The notes beneath the pieces are model-generated. The model did not search any database, was not told where the DNA came from, and was given only the letters and a program-made list of their open reading frames with translations. The position numbers and the translations under genes were made by a program. Positions 54,681-63,211 of a stretch of DNA of 64,000 bases are shown here, piece by piece. Numbering within the stretch: position 1 is the stretch's first letter; each line of letters begins with the position of its first letter. The stretch is taken from positions 124,001 through 188,000 of the forward strand of contig NZ_FRDM01000005.1 of the NCBI RefSeq assembly GCF_900143215.1, read 5' to 3'. This DNA is from Geodermatophilus obscurus. GTDB lineage: Bacteria; Actinomycetota; Actinomycetes; Mycobacteriales; Geodermatophilaceae.

Positions 54681-55492
54681 TCGGCCCGCTCGATCTCGGT
54701 GAGGATGCCGCCGTAGAGGGCGGTGGCCGCGCGCACGCAGTCGCGGGACTCCGGCGCGAGCATCGGCGTCCCCGGGGCGGCGTCGTCGTAGCGGCGGCGC
54801 ACGATCGCCGCCATCTCCCGCATCAGCTCGCGGAAGTTCGCGTCGTACCGCTTCTCGGCGAGCTGCTCGCGGGTGACGCCGTGCGCGGCCATGAGGTCGG
54901 CGGGCAGGTAGACCCGGCCGCGGTCGACGTCCTCGGCGACGTCGCGCAGGAAGTTGGTCAGCTGGAACGCCTCGCCCAGCGCGATGGCGTGCGGAGCCGC
55001 CTCCTCGCGGGCCACGCCGGGCGCGGTGCCGAGGACGGGGAGCACCTGCAGCCCGATCACCGACGCCGACCCCCACATGTACCGGTCGAGGGCATCCATG
55101 TCGGCGTAGCCGGTGACCTCGAGGTCGCTGGTCATCGCGGCGAGGAAGTCGACCAGGTGCTCGACCGGGATCCGGTACCGACGGTAGGTGTGCACCAGCG
55201 CCAGCCGCACCGGGTCGTCGGACCAGCCGGCCTCCAGCTCGGCGAGCACCGCGCGCGACCACTCGCCGAGGTCGCCGGCCGGATCGGCGCCGGGGTGGTC
55301 GACGAGGTCGTCGGCGGTGCGCGCGGCGGCGTACAGCGCGTGCACCGCCGGGCGCCGCTCGGGGGTGAGCAGCCGGGTGGCCAGGTGGTAGCTCTTGCCG
55401 TGCTCGGCGTTGATCGCCGCACAGTGCCGATAGGCGGCGTCGAGGCGGGCCTGCCGCTCGGCCTGGGTCCGCGGCGGGTCGAGGAGCGTCAC
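54539..55492 (-). CDS. crtB: Phytoene synthase
   Basis: A 317-residue squalene/phytoene synthase joining two GGPP. First Asp-rich motif YAAARTADDLVDHPGAD, second GEAFQLTNFLRDVAEDVDRGRVYLP. The typical fold ends about residue 290; the remaining tail overlaps crtYd on the other strand. GTG start overlaps the crtI stop in GTGA. Last gene of crtE-crtI-crtB. Confidence 0.93.
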   Translation of the reverse strand: MTLLDPPRTQAERQARLDAAYRHCAAINAEHGKSYHLATRLLTPERRPAVHALYAAARTADDLVDHPGADPAGDLGEWSRAVLAELEAGWSDDPVRLALVHTYRRYRIPVEHLVDFLAAMTSDLEVTGYADMDALDRYMWGSASVIGLQVLPVLGTAPGVAREEAAPHAIALGEAFQLTNFLRDVAEDVDRGRVYLPADLMAAHGVTREQLAEKRYDANFRELMREMAAIVRRRYDDAAPGTPMLAPESRDCVRAATALYGGILTEIERADYRVLDRRVRVSKPRRLAVFARRLTAAQLARVRVTMAKPNSRSSTGA

Positions 55493-57009
55493 CCGGTGAT
55501 CCTCTCCGCAGCCAGCCGGCCGCTGATGACGACCATCGGCACGCCGACGCCCGGCTGCACCGACGACCCGGCCAGGACGACGTTCTCCGGGCCGCGCCGG
55601 GGCAGCGTCGGCGTCCGGAACGGGCCGGTCTGGCCGAAGGTGTGCGCCAGGGCGAACGGCGTCCCCGCGGCCATGCCCTGCGCCGCCCAGGTCAGCGGGG
55701 TGTCGACGTGCTCGACCTCGATCGCGCCGGTCAGGCCGGTCCACCCGCGCGACTCCAGCACCGCGAGCACCTCGTCGCGGTAGCGGGGGCCCAGCGTCGT
55801 CCAGTCCAGGTCGGGGTTGCCGCCGCTGTGCGGGTCCAGGTTAGGGGTGGGCGCGACGATGCTCAGCACCTGGCCGCCCTCGGGGGCGAGGCTGCGGTCG
55901 GTGCGCGACGGCATGCTGACCAGCAGGCTCGGGTCGGTCATGATCCTTCCCCGCCGAGCCCCGGGACCCCCGCCGAGAAGGCGGCCGTCCCGGGTCAGCT
56001 CGGCGAACACCTCGCGCCAGGCGGCGCCGAAGCTGATGGTGTGGTGCGCCTGGCCGGGCAGTTCGCTGCGGACGCCGACGTGCACGGCCACGCAGGACGG
56101 CGAGTACACCGGCCGCCGCAGCCGCCGGAACCCCGGCACCAGCGTCTCCGGCCGGTCGACGGTGACGACGACCGCGTCGGCGGGCAGCCGCTCGCCGTCG
56201 TCCAGCAGCACGCCGGTGACCCGCGACCCGCCGACCTCCAGCTCGCGCACGCCGGCGTGGTAGCGGAACTCGACCCCGGCGTCGGCGGCCGCGGCGGCCA
56301 TCGCGCGGGGGACGGCGGCGATCCCGCCCACCGGGTGCCAGACGCCGGCGCCGATGTCGAGCTGGGCGATGACTGCGTAGGCGGCGATCGCGCGGTACGG
56401 CGAGACCCCCGCGTAAAGGGCCTGGAAGCTGAACAGCCGGCGCAGCCGGTCGTCGTTGAAGAACCGCTCGACGTGCCGGGACAGCCGGCCGAAGCCGCCG
56501 CGGCGGGCCAGCTGCACCAGCTCGGGGCCGAGCAAGTCCAGCGGGGTGTCGAGGTTGCGGTCGATGAAGGTGGTCAGCTGCAGCCGGTAGAGCTCGGCCA
56601 GGTCGGCCAGGTACCGGCGCAGCGCCGCGGCCTCGCCGGGCCCGCACAGCGCCTCGACCTCGGCGGCGAAGGCGTCGACGTCGGCGTGCACGTCGAGGTG
56701 CGAGCCGTCGGCGAACTGCGCGCGGTAGGTGGTCTCCAGCGGGACCATCTGCAGCAGGTCCTCGAGCTTCTCGCCGACCGCGGCGAGGGCGTCGGCGACC
56801 AGCTCGGGGGCGGTGAACACCGACGGGCCGGTGTCGAGGGCGTAGCCGCGCTCCTCGATCCGCCCGGCGCGCCCGCCCGGGCCGGGCCCGCGCTCGACGA
56901 CCGTGACCTCCCGGCCGGCGCCGCGCAGCCGCAGCGCCGCGGACAACCCGGCGAGGCCGGCGCCAACGACGACGACGCGGTCGGTGCGCCCGGGGACGGT
57001 GCGGACCAT
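55489..57009 (-). CDS. crtI: Phytoene desaturase
   Basis: A 506-residue FAD-dependent desaturase converting phytoene to lycopene. N-terminal RVVVVGAGLAGLSAALRLRGAGREVTVVE, GGRAGRIEERGYALDTGPSVF; C-terminal CrtI signature GSSVQPGVGVPMVVISGRLAAERI. A short Gly/Arg-rich insert (about residues 360-372, LGGGPGARRGRI) splits the conserved REVFAEL ... MTDPSLLVSMPSRTD stretch. ATG 57009 overlaps the crtE stop by one base. Confidence 0.93.
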   Translation of the reverse strand: MVRTVPGRTDRVVVVGAGLAGLSAALRLRGAGREVTVVERGPGPGGRAGRIEERGYALDTGPSVFTAPELVADALAAVGEKLEDLLQMVPLETTYRAQFADGSHLDVHADVDAFAAEVEALCGPGEAAALRRYLADLAELYRLQLTTFIDRNLDTPLDLLGPELVQLARRGGFGRLSRHVERFFNDDRLRRLFSFQALYAGVSPYRAIAAYAVIAQLDIGAGVWHPVGGIAAVPRAMAAAAADAGVEFRYHAGVRELEVGGSRVTGVLLDDGERLPADAVVVTVDRPETLVPGFRRLRRPVYSPSCVAVHVGVRSELPGQAHHTISFGAAWREVFAELTRDGRLLGGGPGARRGRIMTDPSLLVSMPSRTDRSLAPEGGQVLSIVAPTPNLDPHSGGNPDLDWTTLGPRYRDEVLAVLESRGWTGLTGAIEVEHVDTPLTWAAQGMAAGTPFALAHTFGQTGPFRTPTLPRRGPENVVLAGSSVQPGVGVPMVVISGRLAAERITG

Positions 57010-58202
57010 CAGGCGGTGCGAGTGGTCGCGGCGACGGCCAGCGCGTCGAGCGCGGCCCGGGCGTCGTCGGCCAGCGGCGCCTCGGCGATGGCGGTGCGGG
57101 CGAGCGCGGTGCGCTCGGCGATCCGCTGCTCGACCTGCGCGCGGGCGCCGGTGGACTCCATCAGCGCCCGCAGCGCGTCGAACTCCTCCGGCCCGGCCCC
57201 GGGGTTGCCCAGCGCCTCGCCCAGCAGCTGCCGGCCGTCGTCGTCCGCGGCCTCCTCGGCCAGGGCGACCAGCAACGTCTGCTTGCCCTCGCGCAGGTCG
57301 TCGTCGACGGACTTGCCGGTGACCGACGGGTCGCCGAACACCCCGAGGACGTCGTCGCGCAGCTGGAACGCCTCGCCCAGCGGCAGGCCGATCGCGGTGT
57401 AGACCTCCGCGGCGCGCGCGCCGGCGCCGGCGATGGCCGCGCCCAGCTGCAGCGGCCGCTGCACGGTGTAGCCGGCGCTCTTGTAGCGGGCCACGGTCAG
57501 CGCGCCCTGGGCGCCGGGCAGGCCGCCGGCGGCGCGCAGCAGGTCCAGGTACTGCCCGGCGGTCACCTCGGTGCGCATGGTGTCCCAGACGGCGCGGGCC
57601 CGGGAGAGCGCGGCGGTGGAGATGCCCGAGCGGCGCAGCAGTTCGTCGGACCACACCAGGGCGAGGTCGCCGACGAGGATCGCCGCGCCGAGGCCGAAGG
57701 TGTCGCCGTCCCCGGCGAGCTCGCCGTCGCCGTGCCGGGCGGCGAAGCCGACGTGGGTGGCCGGGCGGCCCCGGCGGGTCAGCGCGCCGTCCATGACGTC
57801 GTCGTGGACCAGGGCGCTGGCGTGCACGAACTCCAGCGCGGCGACCGCCCGCAGCACGGCGGCGTCGGACTCGCCCGGGCCGTCGCCGCGGACGCCGCGC
57901 CAGCCCCAGTAGGCGAACAGCGGGCGCAGCCGCTTGCCGCCGTCGGCCAGGGCGCACACCTCGTCGACCACCGGCAGCAGCGACTCGTCCATCGCCGCGA
58001 GGGTGCGCCGCTGGACGTTCAGGAAGTCCAGCAGGGCGGTGGAGACGGCCGCCCGGACGCGGTCGATCTCGGCGGCGGCCGGCGGGGGAGCCGGGCGGAG
58101 GACGGGAGTCTCGCGCTGCTGCGCCCGGGCGATCACGGAGCGAGTATCGCGCGCGACCTGATCTGGCGCGGCCGGGATCGGGGTGGAGTGGGTCAGGGCC
58201 AC
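57009..58202 (-). CDS. crtE: Geranylgeranyl diphosphate synthase (polyprenyl synthetase)
   Basis: A 397-residue trans-prenyltransferase. First Asp-rich motif [16 protein letters not shown] and second [16 protein letters not shown] with [15 protein letters not shown]. Long N-terminal about 45-residue extension with [15 protein letters not shown]. It supplies GGPP to the following crtI-crtB genes. The mycobacterial positional equivalent is idsA2 (Rv2173). Product chain length cannot be fixed from sequence by eye, but the crt context favours C20. GTG start. Confidence 0.92.
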   Translation of the reverse strand: MALTHSTPIPAAPDQVARDTRSVIARAQQRETPVLRPAPPPAAAEIDRVRAAVSTALLDFLNVQRRTLAAMDESLLPVVDEVCALADGGKRLRPLFAYWGWRGVRGDGPGESDAAVLRAVAALEFVHASALVHDDVMDGALTRRGRPATHVGFAARHGDGELAGDGDTFGLGAAILVGDLALVWSDELLRRSGISTAALSRARAVWDTMRTEVTAGQYLDLLRAAGGLPGAQGALTVARYKSAGYTVQRPLQLGAAIAGAGARAAEVYTAIGLPLGEAFQLRDDVLGVFGDPSVTGKSVDDDLREGKQTLLVALAEEAADDDGRQLLGEALGNPGAGPEEFDALRALMESTGARAQVEQRIAERTALARTAIAEAPLADDARAALDALAVAATTRTA

Positions 58203-58301
58203 GGGTCGAGCCTCCTGGGGCCGGGGGTGCAGCGGTGCCGGGGGTCCTTCGGCGGAATGGCGCGGTCCGGATGCAGCGCGGCTCCGGGGGTGGCCGGTCC
58301 G

Positions 58302-58307
58302 TATCCT
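58302..58307 (+). promoter_or_regulatory. Leaderless -10 hexamer TATCCT of metF
   Basis: TATCCT CGCTGTCC ATG, eight bases before ATG 58316. Confidence 0.5.
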
Positions 58308-58315
58308 CGCTGTCC

Positions 58316-59218
58316 ATGAGCCGGACCGTGCGCGAGCTGCTCGACGAGGGCCGGCCGACGTGGTCCTTCGAGTTCTTCCCGCCCAAGACCCCCGAGGGCG
58401 CCGCTCAGCTGTGGACGGCGCTGCGCGAGCTGGAGCGGCTGCAGCCGTCGTTCGTGTCGGTCACCTACGGCGCCGGCGGGTCGACCCGCGAGGGCACCGT
58501 GTCGGTCACCGAGCGCATCGCCACCGAGACGACGATGACCCCGCTGGCCCACCTGACCGCCGTCGACCACAGCGTCGCCGAGCTGCGGCACGTGGTCAGC
58601 CGGCTGGCCGCCGCGGGTGTGCGCAACCTGTTGGCGCTGCGCGGCGACCCGCCGGGCGCCGATCCGCAGGCGGAGTGGGTGGCCCACCCGGAGGGGCTGC
58701 AGTACGCCGCGGAGCTGGTCGAGCTGATCCGCTCGATGGGTGACTTCTCCGTCGGCGTGGCCGCGTTCCCGGAGCGGCACCCGCGGTCGCCGGACTTCGA
58801 GACCGACGTCGAGATGTTCGTGCGCAAGTGCCGGGCCGGCGCCGACTTCGCCATCACGCAGATGTTCTTCCGCGCGGAGGACTACCTGCGCATGCGCGAC
58901 CGGGTCGCCGCCACCGGCTGCGAGGTGCCGATCATCGCGGGCGTCATGCCGGTGACCAACGCCCGGCAGATCACCCGGATCGTGCAGCTGTCGGGGCAGG
59001 CGTTCCCCGAGCAGCTGGCCGCCCGCTTCGCCGAGCTGGACGGCGACACCCCGGAGGCGAGGGCGGCGGTGCGGGCCTACGGCGTCGAGGTGGCCACCGA
59101 GCTGTGCCGGACGCTGCTCGCCGAGGGCGTGCCGGGCATCCACTTCATCACCATGAACCGGTCGACGGCGACCCGCGAGGTCCACGCCAACCTGGTGGCG
59201 GTCGGCGCTCCTCACTGA
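58316..59218 (+). CDS. metF: 5,10-methylenetetrahydrofolate reductase
   Basis: A 300-residue TIM-barrel reductase supplying methyl-THF for methionine. [12 protein letters not shown] (catalytic Glu), [26 protein letters not shown], and [18 protein letters not shown] are present. It resembles flavin-dependent MetF. The last residues overlap the convergent gene's stop by seven bases. In mycobacteria an MTHFR-like gene (Rv2172c) takes the same place. Confidence 0.94.
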   Translation: MSRTVRELLDEGRPTWSFEFFPPKTPEGAAQLWTALRELERLQPSFVSVTYGAGGSTREGTVSVTERIATETTMTPLAHLTAVDHSVAELRHVVSRLAAAGVRNLLALRGDPPGADPQAEWVAHPEGLQYAAELVELIRSMGDFSVGVAAFPERHPRSPDFETDVEMFVRKCRAGADFAITQMFFRAEDYLRMRDRVAATGCEVPIIAGVMPVTNARQITRIVQLSGQAFPEQLAARFAELDGDTPEARAAVRAYGVEVATELCRTLLAEGVPGIHFITMNRSTATREVHANLVAVGAPH

Positions 59219-59880
59219 GCAGGGCCGGCCGGCCGGCCACTCGGTCCGGCCGCCGGGGCCCGGCCGGCGCGGTCGGCCAGCAGCGCTGCCGTCTCGGCCG
59301 CCGCCCGGCGCAGGCCCTCGCGCTCGGCCGCGTAGCCGCCGATCGTGCCGACCACCGGCAGGTTCGACAGCGCCCGGTGCCGCAGCTTGCCCTTGGGCCG
59401 GGCGTCGAGCGTGCCGTCGATGCGGCTCAGCAGCCGCGCCACCCGCCACAGGGTGCGGACGGCGCTGCGGTCCGCCTTGTCCCCGAGGACGTCGTCGGCG
59501 TAGGCGCCGCGGGTGCGGGCCAGCAGCGGCCGCACCCGCTCGGCGGACAGGTCGCGGTCGAGCAGCACCGCCGCCAGCAGCGCCACCCGCTCGGCCTCGT
59601 CCTCGACGCCGTGCTCCGCGGCCACTCCGCCGATGACCAGCGCCTGGACCGCCGAGCCGACGGTGTTCTGCAGCGGCAGCAGGTCGGCCAGCTTGCCGGC
59701 GAGGCGAGGGGCGGCGCTGACGCCCGCGGCGACGCGGGAGACCCGCTCGGCCCACCACTCCGCGCGCTCGGCCTGGGGCAGCTCCGGTGGGCGGCCGAGC
59801 CGGCGGACCAACGGGGCCGTCAGCCGGTCGACCCGGCGGAGGACGTCGACGACGACCGCGTCACTGAGGGGAGGGGCCAT
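59212..59880 (-). CDS. Conserved helical protein, function unknown
   Basis: A 222-residue mostly helical protein. The central [53 protein letters not shown] is reminiscent of EcsC-like membrane-associating proteins, followed by [32 protein letters not shown] with a basic middle section ([13 protein letters not shown]). No catalytic motif seen. ATG start 59880. I can support it as a gene by codon character and family feel but not name it. Confidence 0.7.
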   Translation of the reverse strand: MAPPLSDAVVVDVLRRVDRLTAPLVRRLGRPPELPQAERAEWWAERVSRVAAGVSAAPRLAGKLADLLPLQNTVGSAVQALVIGGVAAEHGVEDEAERVALLAAVLLDRDLSAERVRPLLARTRGAYADDVLGDKADRSAVRTLWRVARLLSRIDGTLDARPKGKLRHRALSNLPVVGTIGGYAAEREGLRRAAAETAALLADRAGRAPAAGPSGRPAGPAQ

Positions 59881-60070
59881 GGAGCCGCTCTACCCGCGGT
59901 CGCCGCCGCGCCATGCACGGGAGTCGGCCTGGTGGTGCGGTTGCGGCGCACTCCGGCCCCAGAACCCGCCACGAGCGCACATCACCCGGCGTGGCGGCTG
60001 GGTCCCGTGGACGACTGCGCACCGATGGCCCGTTCAGACGGGCCGAAGGGCCACCAGCGCCCGGTCCTCG

Positions 60071-60808
60071 CTAGTCCGGCGGCTCGGCCAGTGGCGCGCG
60101 GGTGCGGTTCATCAGCTCGACCAGCTCGGACACCGCGCTGCGCACCGCGGCGATCTCGTCGGTCACCGAGTGCAGGTCGCCGTCCCCCCGGCCGGGCAGC
60201 GCCGACGTCGCGGCCGTGATCCCGTCGACCTCCGCGGCGCTGCGCTCCAGCCGCTCCAGGTCGGCCAGCTGGCGCAGCTCGGCCGAGAGCAGCGCGGCCT
60301 GGTCGCGGTAGCGGATCAGCGCGTCGGCGCGGTGCCCGAGCCGGAGCGCGGCGGACTCCAGGGCGGCGGACTGGCGGTCCCAGTACTGCGCCGCCGTCCC
60401 GGCCGGGCGCACCCCGAGGGAGACGCGGGCCGACCGGATGCGCAGCGCGAGGTCGACGATGCGGTCGACCTCGCGCTGGCCGTCGAAGCGGCTCGTCGCG
60501 AGCAGCTGGGAGGACCAGGACGGCTCGCGCACCGTCTCCGCCCACGCCCGCCCGGCGGCCGCCGCGACCCGTGCCTCGGTGGTGTCCCACGCCGCGAACG
60601 CCGCCTCGGGTGCCGGAGGTGGCGGCTCGGGGGCGGGAGACGGCAGTCCCAGCCGGGTGCGGGCGGCCCGGTCCACGTGGATCGCGGCCGCGCGCAGCCG
60701 GGCCCACCGCGACGAGGGCTGGCGGCGGGGCGACCGGACGACGACCAGCCGGCCCCCGGTGAGGTACCGGTCCGGCCAGAGCGCCGCGCCGTCGTCCGCC
60801 GTCCGCAT
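60071..60808 (-). CDS. Hypothetical protein, Pro-rich linker and helical domain
   Basis: A 245-residue protein from ATG 60808, which has CAGGAGGGCG upstream; the longer frame lacks support. N-terminal part ALWPDRYLTGGRLVVVRSP and a basic helix (RWARLRAAAIHVDRAARTRLG), then a Pro-rich linker and a long helical region with DGQREVDRIVDLALRIRSARVSLG and RYRDQAALLSAELRQLADLERLERSAAEVDG, likely coiled coil. No family recognised. The 190 bases between its stop and the next gene hold nothing I can identify. Confidence 0.65.
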   Translation of the reverse strand: MRTADDGAALWPDRYLTGGRLVVVRSPRRQPSSRWARLRAAAIHVDRAARTRLGLPSPAPEPPPPAPEAAFAAWDTTEARVAAAAGRAWAETVREPSWSSQLLATSRFDGQREVDRIVDLALRIRSARVSLGVRPAGTAAQYWDRQSAALESAALRLGHRADALIRYRDQAALLSAELRQLADLERLERSAAEVDGITAATSALPGRGDGDLHSVTDEIAAVRSAVSELVELMNRTRAPLAEPPD

Positions 60809-61020
60809 GGTCCCGCCCTCCTGCTGCGCCCGGTGAGCAGCCCGTCGCATCAGGGTGCCGGTCCGGCCGCTGGAGGTCGCAGACCCGGACAGCGCGTCGG
60901 GCGTGTCCCGGCCGGGTAGCAGCGTGGGGCACGCCGGGAGGTGGCCGCGCGCGGGTCGGCCGGACGGACCACCATCAGCGAGACTGCACACGACTGCTCG
61001 ACCAACTGGAAGGACGTCCC

Positions 61021-61968
61021 GTGGCGGGTGGACTGGTAGCCCTGTTCGACGACGTGGCGGTGCTGGCGCGCGCCGCCGCCGCCTCCGTCGACGACATCGG
61101 GGCGGCTGCAGGACGGGCCAGCGTCAAGGCCGCGGGTGTCGTCGTCGACGACACCGCCGTCACGCCGCAGTACGTGCACGGCCTGGCCGCCGAGCGGGAG
61201 CTGCCGATCATCCGGCGCATCGCTGTGGGCTCGCTGCGCAACAAGCTGCTGATCATCCTGCCCGCCATCCTGCTGCTCAGCCAGTTCCTGCCGTTCCTCC
61301 TCACCCCGATCCTGATGATCGGAGGGGCCTACCTGTGCTACGAGGGCGCGGAGAAGGTCTGGCACAAGCTCAGCGGCCACTCCGAGGCCCACGCATCGGT
61401 GGAGCAGGCGCTCCCGGACGAGAAGACGATCGTGTCCGGGGCCGTGCGCACCGACTTCATCCTGTCGGCGGAGATCATGGTCATCTCGCTGAACGAGGTG
61501 GCCGCCGAGGCGTTCGTCTCCCGGGCGATCATCCTCGCGGTGGTCGCGGTCGGCATCACGATCCTCGTGTACGGCGTCGTCGGCCTCATCGTGAAGATGG
61601 ACGACGTCGGCCTGTCCCTGTCCCAGCGTCCCGGGAAGGGGATCTCCCGCTTCGGTCACGGACTGGTGAAGGCGATGCCGCGGCTGCTCACCGCCCTGAC
61701 CGTCGTCGGGACCGCCGCGATGCTGTGGGTCGGCGGCCACATCCTGCTGGTGGGCTCGGACGAGCTGGGCCTGCACGTCGTGTACGGCGCCGTGCACCAC
61801 CTGGAAGAACTCGCGCACGACGCCACCGGGGCCCTCGGCGGGGTCGTGGGGTGGCTCGTCAACACCGTGGCCAGCGCGCTCGTCGGGCTCCTCGTCGGGG
61901 CGCTGATCGTGCTGGTGATGAACCTCACGGTGCACCGGCGCCGCAAGGCCTCCTCCGCGTCGCACTGA
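61021..61968 (+). CDS. DUF808 (YedI-like) membrane protein
   Basis: A 315-residue inner-membrane protein starting VAGGLVALFDDVAVLARAAAASVDDIGAAAGRASVKAAGVVVDDTAVTPQYV, the typical DUF808 opening. It has GSLRNKLLIILPAILLLSQF, FLLTPILMIGGAYLCYEGAEKVWH, and several later helices. GTG start with GGAAGGA upstream. Function undefined in the family. Confidence 0.92.
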   Translation: MAGGLVALFDDVAVLARAAAASVDDIGAAAGRASVKAAGVVVDDTAVTPQYVHGLAAERELPIIRRIAVGSLRNKLLIILPAILLLSQFLPFLLTPILMIGGAYLCYEGAEKVWHKLSGHSEAHASVEQALPDEKTIVSGAVRTDFILSAEIMVISLNEVAAEAFVSRAIILAVVAVGITILVYGVVGLIVKMDDVGLSLSQRPGKGISRFGHGLVKAMPRLLTALTVVGTAAMLWVGGHILLVGSDELGLHVVYGAVHHLEELAHDATGALGGVVGWLVNTVASALVGLLVGALIVLVMNLTVHRRRKASSASH

Positions 61969-62090
61969 AGGACCTCCGGAAGGACCACGTCCTCCTCACC
62001 GTTCGCCCGCTCGCGGCGAGCCTCTGGACGGGGCCACACGCCCTCGCACGCTCGGGGCGGTGCCCTGGACGGGACCGGGCCGGCCCGCTC
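61969..62090. repeat. Stop-codon repeat family, compound copy after the DUF808 gene
   Basis: The stop TGA is followed directly by AGGACC; then GGAAGGACCACGTCCTCC, TCGCCCGCTCGCGGCGAGCC, TCTGGACGGGGCC, and a second unit CCCTCGCACGCTCGGGGCGG, TGCCCTGGACGGGACC. It ends at the promoter of the next gene. Confidence 0.75.
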
Positions 62091-62091
62091 G

Positions 62092-62097
62092 TACCGT
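62092..62097 (+). promoter_or_regulatory. Leaderless -10 hexamer TACCGT
   Basis: TACCGT GGGACGC ATG, seven bases before ATG 62105. Confidence 0.5.
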
Positions 62098-62104
62098 GGG
62101 ACGC

Positions 62105-63211
62105 ATGGCGGCACGGGGGCGGGGCGCGCCCGCCCGATGGGCGGCGGTGGGCCTGCTCGTCGCGGTGCTGGTGGCGCTGCCCTCGGTCGTGGCGGCGCTG
62201 CCGGCGGACGACGCGGACGTGCCCGCCGCCGAGCTGCGCGCCGCGGTGCTGGCCAGCGAGGACGTCGGCTTCTCGGGCTACGCGGTGTCGGCCGGGGGGC
62301 TGGCCCTGCCGGTGTCCGACCGGCTCACCGCCGTCGCCGACCTGTTCAGCGACCGCACCCTGATGCGGGTGTGGTGGCGCGGCCCGGAGGAGCACCGGGT
62401 CGACGTGGTCAGCGGAGCCGGGGAGATCGGCGCGCACCGTAATCCCGGCGGCACCTGGACCTGGGACTTCGAGGCCGGCACCGCCACCCGCGGCACCCCG
62501 GCGTCCCTCGCGCTGCCCACCCCGCCGGACCTGCTGCCCGCCGCGCTGGGCCGCCGGCTGCTGTCCGAGGCCGCCGACGACGAGCTCTCCCGGGCCGGCG
62601 CACGCCGGGTGGCCGGCCGCGACGCCCTCGGCCTGCGGGTGGTGCCGGCCGACGCCGCCTCGTCGGTCGGCCGGGTCGACGTGTGGGTCGACCCGGCCAG
62701 CGGGTTGCCGCTGCAGGTCGAGGTGTTCGCCGAGGACGCCGACCTGCCGGCGCTGGACACCCGCTTCCTCGGCCTCGAGCTCGCCGTCCCCCCGGCCGAC
62801 GTCGTCACCTTCACTCCGCCCCCGGAGGCCACCATGCTCACCGCGCCCGACACCGAGGAGCTGATCGCGCAGGCCGAGGAGCGCGCACCGGACGTGCGGC
62901 TGCCCAGGGAGCTGGCCGGCCTGCCGCGGCGCAGCTTCCAGGGCGTCCCCGACGCGGTCGGCGTGTACGGTCGCGGCGTCACGCTGCTGGCGGCCGCGCC
63001 CGTGCCGGGCCGGCTGGCCGGGGGGCTGCGCGAGGCGCTGACCGCGAGCCCCGACGCCGTTCGCGACGAGCTGGGCACCCGGGTCGCCGCCGGCCCGCTG
63101 GGGTTGATGCTGGTCGAGCCGGCGGGCGGTCCGGCCTACGTGCTCACCGGCACGGTCACCCTCGACGCGCTCGCCGACGCCGCGCGCCGGCTGCCCGGAG
63201 CCGCGTCGTGA
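62105..63211 (+). CDS. Exported LolA/RseB-like protein upstream of an ABC transporter
   Basis: A 368-residue protein with a signal peptide (WAAVGLLVAVLVALPSVVAAL, no lipobox Cys) and a concave-sheet type domain: DVGFSGYAVSAGGLALPV, LMRVWWRGPEEHRVDVV, GGTWTWDFEAGTATR, VDVWVDPASGLPLQVEVF. This pattern is that of RseB/MucB and LolA-like folds seen in actinobacterial exported proteins. A role in sensing or carrying lipids for the coupled transporter is inference. Its stop overlaps the ABC gene start in GTGA. Confidence 0.8.
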   Translation: MAARGRGAPARWAAVGLLVAVLVALPSVVAALPADDADVPAAELRAAVLASEDVGFSGYAVSAGGLALPVSDRLTAVADLFSDRTLMRVWWRGPEEHRVDVVSGAGEIGAHRNPGGTWTWDFEAGTATRGTPASLALPTPPDLLPAALGRRLLSEAADDELSRAGARRVAGRDALGLRVVPADAASSVGRVDVWVDPASGLPLQVEVFAEDADLPALDTRFLGLELAVPPADVVTFTPPPEATMLTAPDTEELIAQAEERAPDVRLPRELAGLPRRSFQGVPDAVGVYGRGVTLLAAAPVPGRLAGGLREALTASPDAVRDELGTRVAAGPLGLMLVEPAGGPAYVLTGTVTLDALADAARRLPGAAS

